NCBI RefSeq assembly: GCF_001274785.1
Contig: NZ_LHPI01000005.1
Span: 18,460-82,459, forward strand
Direction: 5' to 3'
From: Vibrio hepatarius
GTDB lineage: Bacteria; Pseudomonadota; Gammaproteobacteria; Enterobacterales; Vibrionaceae
Length of the DNA: 64,000 nt
A program made the position numbers and the translations under genes. Under the pieces are notes generated by a model. That model was not told the origin of the DNA, did not search any database, and saw nothing but the letters and a program-made list of their open reading frames with translations. Shown here in pieces: positions 60,973 through 64,000 of this stretch; within the stretch, counting starts at the first letter, position 1, and every line of letters begins with the position of its first letter.

Positions 60973-62106
60973 GTGGGAGAAAGACAGACGTTGAACGCTA
61001 AACAACAAGCAGGACAACCAGTTATCCGTCTAACTGGCATCAGCAAAAGTTTCGATGGCAAGGAAATCATCGCCAACCTAAACCTTGATGTAAACCATGG
61101 TGAATTTCTAACCATCCTTGGTCCTTCCGGCTGTGGTAAAACGACCGTTCTTAGGATGATTGCTGGTTTCGAAGCCGCTGATAATGGCGACATCATTCTT
61201 GATGGTCAGACCGTTACTGAAGTCCCTGCTGAGCAAAGGCACGTCAACACTGTATTCCAAAGTTATGCACTCTTCCCTCACATGACCGTATTTGAAAACG
61301 TTGCATTTGGCCTGCGTATGCAAAAAGTGCCTTCGGCGGACATCGAGCCGCGAGTCATGGAAGCCTTACGCATGGTACGCCTAGAAAAAATGGCGCAACG
61401 TAAACCGCATCAGCTATCAGGTGGCCAGCAACAACGTATCGCTATCGCTCGTGCGGTTGTGAACAAACCGAAAGTCCTTCTGCTAGATGAATCTCTTTCT
61501 GCTCTGGATTACAAACTACGTAAACAAATGCAAATTGAGCTGAAGCAACTTCAACGTCAACTTGGCATTACATTTATCTTTGTTACTCACGACCAAGAAG
61601 AAGCTTTGTCTATGTCTGATCGTATCATCGTCATGCGAGACGGTGTTATCGAACAAGACGGCACGCCACGTGAAATTTACGAAGAGCCAAAGAACCTTTT
61701 CGTTGCTCGCTTTATCGGTGAGATCAACGTCTTCAATACTACAATGCTTGAACGTATTGACGAGAAGCGTATTCGCGCAGAGATCGAAGGTGTCGAGTCT
61801 GTCGTCTATTACGACAAGCCAGCACAGACTGGTGATAAGCTGCAAGTTTTGCTTCGTCCTGAAGATTTGCGTATCGAAGAGATCAAAGAATCCGAGCAAA
61901 AAGGTATCGTTGGCCACGTGACTGAGCGCACCTATAAAGGCATGACGTTAGATTCCGTTATTGAACTCGAATCAGGCATGCGCGTAATGGTAAGCGAATT
62001 CTTCAACGAAGATGACCCAGATGTAGACCACTCTATCGGTCAAAAAGTGGCGGTCACTTGGGTTGAGAGCTGGGAGGTCGTCCTAAATGATCAGCAAGAA
62101 GTTTAA
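60973..62106 (+). CDS. potA: Polyamine ABC transporter ATPase PotA
   Basis: ATP-binding subunit of the spermidine/putrescine (in vibrios also norspermidine) importer. The 377-residue protein has Walker [11 protein letters not shown]-loop FQSYALFP, signature [14 protein letters not shown], Walker [13 protein letters not shown] and the C-terminal regulatory OB-type domain (about 270-370). The start is GTG at 60973; a TTG at 60991, well spaced from GGGAGAA, is an alternative that removes 6 residues. It overlaps potB by 20 bases. Confidence 0.95.
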   Translation: MGERQTLNAKQQAGQPVIRLTGISKSFDGKEIIANLNLDVNHGEFLTILGPSGCGKTTVLRMIAGFEAADNGDIILDGQTVTEVPAEQRHVNTVFQSYALFPHMTVFENVAFGLRMQKVPSADIEPRVMEALRMVRLEKMAQRKPHQLSGGQQQRIAIARAVVNKPKVLLLDESLSALDYKLRKQMQIELKQLQRQLGITFIFVTHDQEEALSMSDRIIVMRDGVIEQDGTPREIYEEPKNLFVARFIGEINVFNTTMLERIDEKRIRAEIEGVESVVYYDKPAQTGDKLQVLLRPEDLRIEEIKESEQKGIVGHVTERTYKGMTLDSVIELESGMRVMVSEFFNEDDPDVDHSIGQKVAVTWVESWEVVLNDQQEV

Positions 62107-62947
62107 TCTTCAGAACGCCATCATTGCTCTCATCGTTGGTTGGTTGACGCTATTCGTCCTAATTCCAAACGTGATGATCATAGGAACCAGTTTCCTAACT
62201 CGTGATGAAGCCAATCTGATTGAGTTGACGTTCACCTTTGATAACTATTTAAGACTGCTTGACCCACTGTACGCAAAAGTGTTGTTGCACTCTTTCTACA
62301 TGGCGATCGTAGCAACGATTTTATGTTTAGTGATTGGCTATCCATTTGCGTATATCGTGGCGAAAATGCCCGAGAAATGGCGCCCAATCATGCTGTTTTT
62401 GGTGATTGTACCGTTTTGGACCAACTCGCTAATTCGTACGTACGGTCTGAAGATTGTTTTAGGTACACAAGGGATTTTGAATAAATCTCTAATTGCCATG
62501 GAAATCATCGATAAACCGATTCGTTTAATGTACACAGAAACCGCAGTCATGATCGGTCTGGTCTACATCCTATTGCCATTTATGATTCTTCCTTTGTACT
62601 CGGCGATTGAGAAACTTGACCATACCTACGTAGAAGCGGCGAAAGATTTAGGTGCGAACAAGTTCCAGATCTTCACTAAAGTGACTCTGCCTTTAACCAT
62701 GCCTGGCATCATTGGTGGTTGTTTATTGGTATTGCTACCGGCACTCGGCATGTTCTATATCTCGGACCTATTAGGCGGCGCGAAGAACCTCCTAATTGGT
62801 AACGTGATTAAGAGTCAGGTACTGAATGCACGTGACTGGCCATTTGGCGCGGCAACGAGTATCGCCTTAACGATTGCTATGGCAATTATGCTTTACGCTT
62901 ACTATCGAGCAGGCAAACTTTTGAATAAAAAAGTGGAGCTAGACTAA
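62087..62947 (+). CDS. potB: Polyamine ABC transporter permease PotB
   Basis: Inner-membrane permease with six helices in 286 residues. The EAA loop [28 protein letters not shown] (about 180-207), contacting PotA, is present. Its start lies within the end of potA and its stop overlaps the potC start (TAATG), so potABC are translationally coupled. Confidence 0.96.
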   Translation: MISKKFNLQNAIIALIVGWLTLFVLIPNVMIIGTSFLTRDEANLIELTFTFDNYLRLLDPLYAKVLLHSFYMAIVATILCLVIGYPFAYIVAKMPEKWRPIMLFLVIVPFWTNSLIRTYGLKIVLGTQGILNKSLIAMEIIDKPIRLMYTETAVMIGLVYILLPFMILPLYSAIEKLDHTYVEAAKDLGANKFQIFTKVTLPLTMPGIIGGCLLVLLPALGMFYISDLLGGAKNLLIGNVIKSQVLNARDWPFGAATSIALTIAMAIMLYAYYRAGKLLNKKVELD

Positions 62948-63717
62948 TGGGACGTACAGTTAGATTTAGCTTTATGGCGTTGGTATACGCATTTTTGTAC
63001 CTACCGATCGTCGTACTGATTGTGAACTCATTTAATGCTAATAAATTTGGTATGAAATGGGGTGGCTTTACCACCAAGTGGTATGAAACCTTAGTAAACA
63101 ACGACAGTTTAATGCAAGCTGCGTGGCACTCATTGAATGTTGCGGTATTTTCTGCAACAGCCGCTACAATTATCGGTAGCTTTACTGCTGTTGCCCTATT
63201 CCGCTATACCTTTAAAGGTAAAGGCGCTGTGAATGGCATGCTATTCGTAGTCATGATGTCTCCAGATATTGTGATGGCAATTTCGTTGCTTGCCCTGTTC
63301 CTCGTTTTAGGCGCACAGCTTGGCTTCTTTACACTCTTGATTGCACATATCACCTTCTGTTTACCTTTTGTTGTCGTAACGGTTTACAGTCGATTGAATG
63401 GCTTCGATGTGAAGATGCTAGAAGCGGCAAAAGATTTAGGTGCGAGTGAATGGGTTATCTTGAAACAGATCATCCTGCCACTTGCCAAACCTGCGGTTGC
63501 TGCAGGCTGGTTATTGAGCTTTACCCTATCACTGGATGACGTGATTATCAGTTCATTCGTGACGGGACCAACATATGAAATTTTGCCATTAAAAATCTAC
63601 TCGATGGTAAAAGTGGGAATATCACCAGAGGTGAATGCTCTCGCAACAGTCATGCTGATTGTCTCCTTGATTTTGGTAGTAATATCTCAGTTGCTAGCAA
63701 GAGAAAAAGTGAAGTAG
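62947..63717 (+). CDS. potC: Polyamine ABC transporter permease PotC
   Basis: Second permease subunit, 256 residues with six helices and the EAA loop [28 protein letters not shown] (about 158-185). It follows PotB with a one-base overlap. A hairpin follows, before potD. Confidence 0.96.
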   Translation: MGRTVRFSFMALVYAFLYLPIVVLIVNSFNANKFGMKWGGFTTKWYETLVNNDSLMQAAWHSLNVAVFSATAATIIGSFTAVALFRYTFKGKGAVNGMLFVVMMSPDIVMAISLLALFLVLGAQLGFFTLLIAHITFCLPFVVVTVYSRLNGFDVKMLEAAKDLGASEWVILKQIILPLAKPAVAAGWLLSFTLSLDDVIISSFVTGPTYEILPLKIYSMVKVGISPEVNALATVMLIVSLILVVISQLLAREKVK

Positions 63718-63734
63718 AATCCGCGTGAATTACC

Positions 63735-63768
63735 AAACAGAATGGCCAAGAATAGCCATTCTGTTTTT
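63735..63768 (+). terminator. Terminator between potC and potD
   Basis: AACAGAATGGC / GCCATTCTGTT with an 8-base loop, followed by TTTTC. It lies 17 bases beyond potC and 46 before potD; partial termination would separate permease and binding-protein levels. Confidence 0.8.
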
Positions 63769-63814
63769 CTATCTACGCTCGTAATGAGCAACGTTTGGTT
63801 TGGAGCTAACGTCA

Positions 63815-64000
63815 ATGAAAAAATGGGCTACTTTATTAGCTGGTAGTGCATGTGCGCTTTCTCTGTTCTCTGGTTCAGTGGCAGCGGACGAAAATAAGGA
63901 ATTGGTATTTATGAACTGGGGGCCGTACATCAACAGCAGCCTTCTGGAACAATTTACCAAAGAGACTGGAATTAAAGTGATCTACTCGACTTACGAGTCG
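63815..64000 (+). CDS. potD: Polyamine-binding periplasmic protein PotD (start only)
   Basis: The first 62 codons of a gene running off the window. A signal peptide (MKKWATLLAGSACALSLFSGSVAA, cut before DEN) precedes LVFMNWGPYINSSLLEQFTK, the characteristic N-terminus of PotD, with the WGPYI substrate-pocket region. GGAG lies 8 bases before the ATG. In V. cholerae PotD1 takes up spermidine and norspermidine and so affects biofilm formation. Confidence 0.9.
   Translation, partial: MKKWATLLAGSACALSLFSGSVAADENKELVFMNWGPYINSSLLEQFTKETGIKVIYSTYES

Noticed and set aside
1..64000. KOPS (GGGNAGGG) motifs pointing to dif
   Set aside because: By eye I found only one-mismatch versions such as AGGCAGGG and GGATAGGG, so no orientation claim can be made.

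Overview
The window is a compact segment of the main chromosome (chromosome 1) of a Vibrio or close Vibrionaceae relative. The basis is recognisable gene content and order: letAB-rsmF, msrC-proQ-prc, pepN, pyrD-zapC-rlmKL-uup, rmf-fabA-Lon-like-matP, ccoNOQP-ccoH-ccoI-ccoS-fnr-uspE-ttcA and potABCD. An intergenic copy of the XerCD recombination site dif (34496-34523) places the window across the replication terminus. Two perfect matS sites (21951-21963 and 24296-24308), together with the gene for their binding protein MatP, show that it lies in the Ter macrodomain. I see no rRNA, tRNA, insertion sequence, prophage or CRISPR array.

Layout. 0-12.5 kb: an S1-domain RNA-binding protein, rsmF, the LetAB lipid-transport pair, an ABC exporter, free-methionine-sulfoxide reductase, proQ-prc and an unrecognised periplasmic protein. 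12.5-32.7 kb: pepN, a DUF2835 gene behind a near-perfect LexA box, the large NAD-glutamate dehydrogenase, pyrD, zapC, rlmKL, a glutaredoxin-like gene, uup, a DUF3466/GlyGly-CTERM protein, rmf, fabA (with FabR- and FadR-like sites), a Lon-like protease, matP and DUF3634. 32.7-37.8 kb: a small accessory pocket around dif, holding a secreted protein resembling the TolA C-terminal domain behind a hairpin that hides its ribosome binding site, an acetyltransferase, a GFA-family protein, dif, and a divergent LysR / HlyD-DUF2955 efflux module. 37.8-41.1 kb: a NosP-like FIST sensor with its hybrid histidine kinase and a small membrane protein. 41.3-51.4 kb: cbb3 oxidase, its assembly genes, fnr with an FNR box over its own start, uspE and ttcA. 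51.4-58.3 kb: a chaperone-usher pilus cluster with two chaperones, two pilins, an usher and a putative tip protein, divergent from a CsgD/VpsT-type regulator. 58.3-64 kb: DUF2987, a Bax-like glucosaminidase lipoprotein, a membrane protein, and potABC with the start of potD.

How the parts fit. The left half is mostly housekeeping. The right half joins low-oxygen respiration (cbb3, FNR) with a probable nitric-oxide/heme sensor, a surface pilus under a CsgD-like regulator, and polyamine uptake. In vibrios each of these has been tied to biofilm and lifestyle switching, but any functional link between them here is inference. The most distinctive observations are the dif/matS/matP terminus set, the hairpin-masked TolA-C-like gene beside dif, the LexA box on the DUF2835 gene, the NosP-kinase operon with an unexplained third gene, and the pilus cluster with its regulator.
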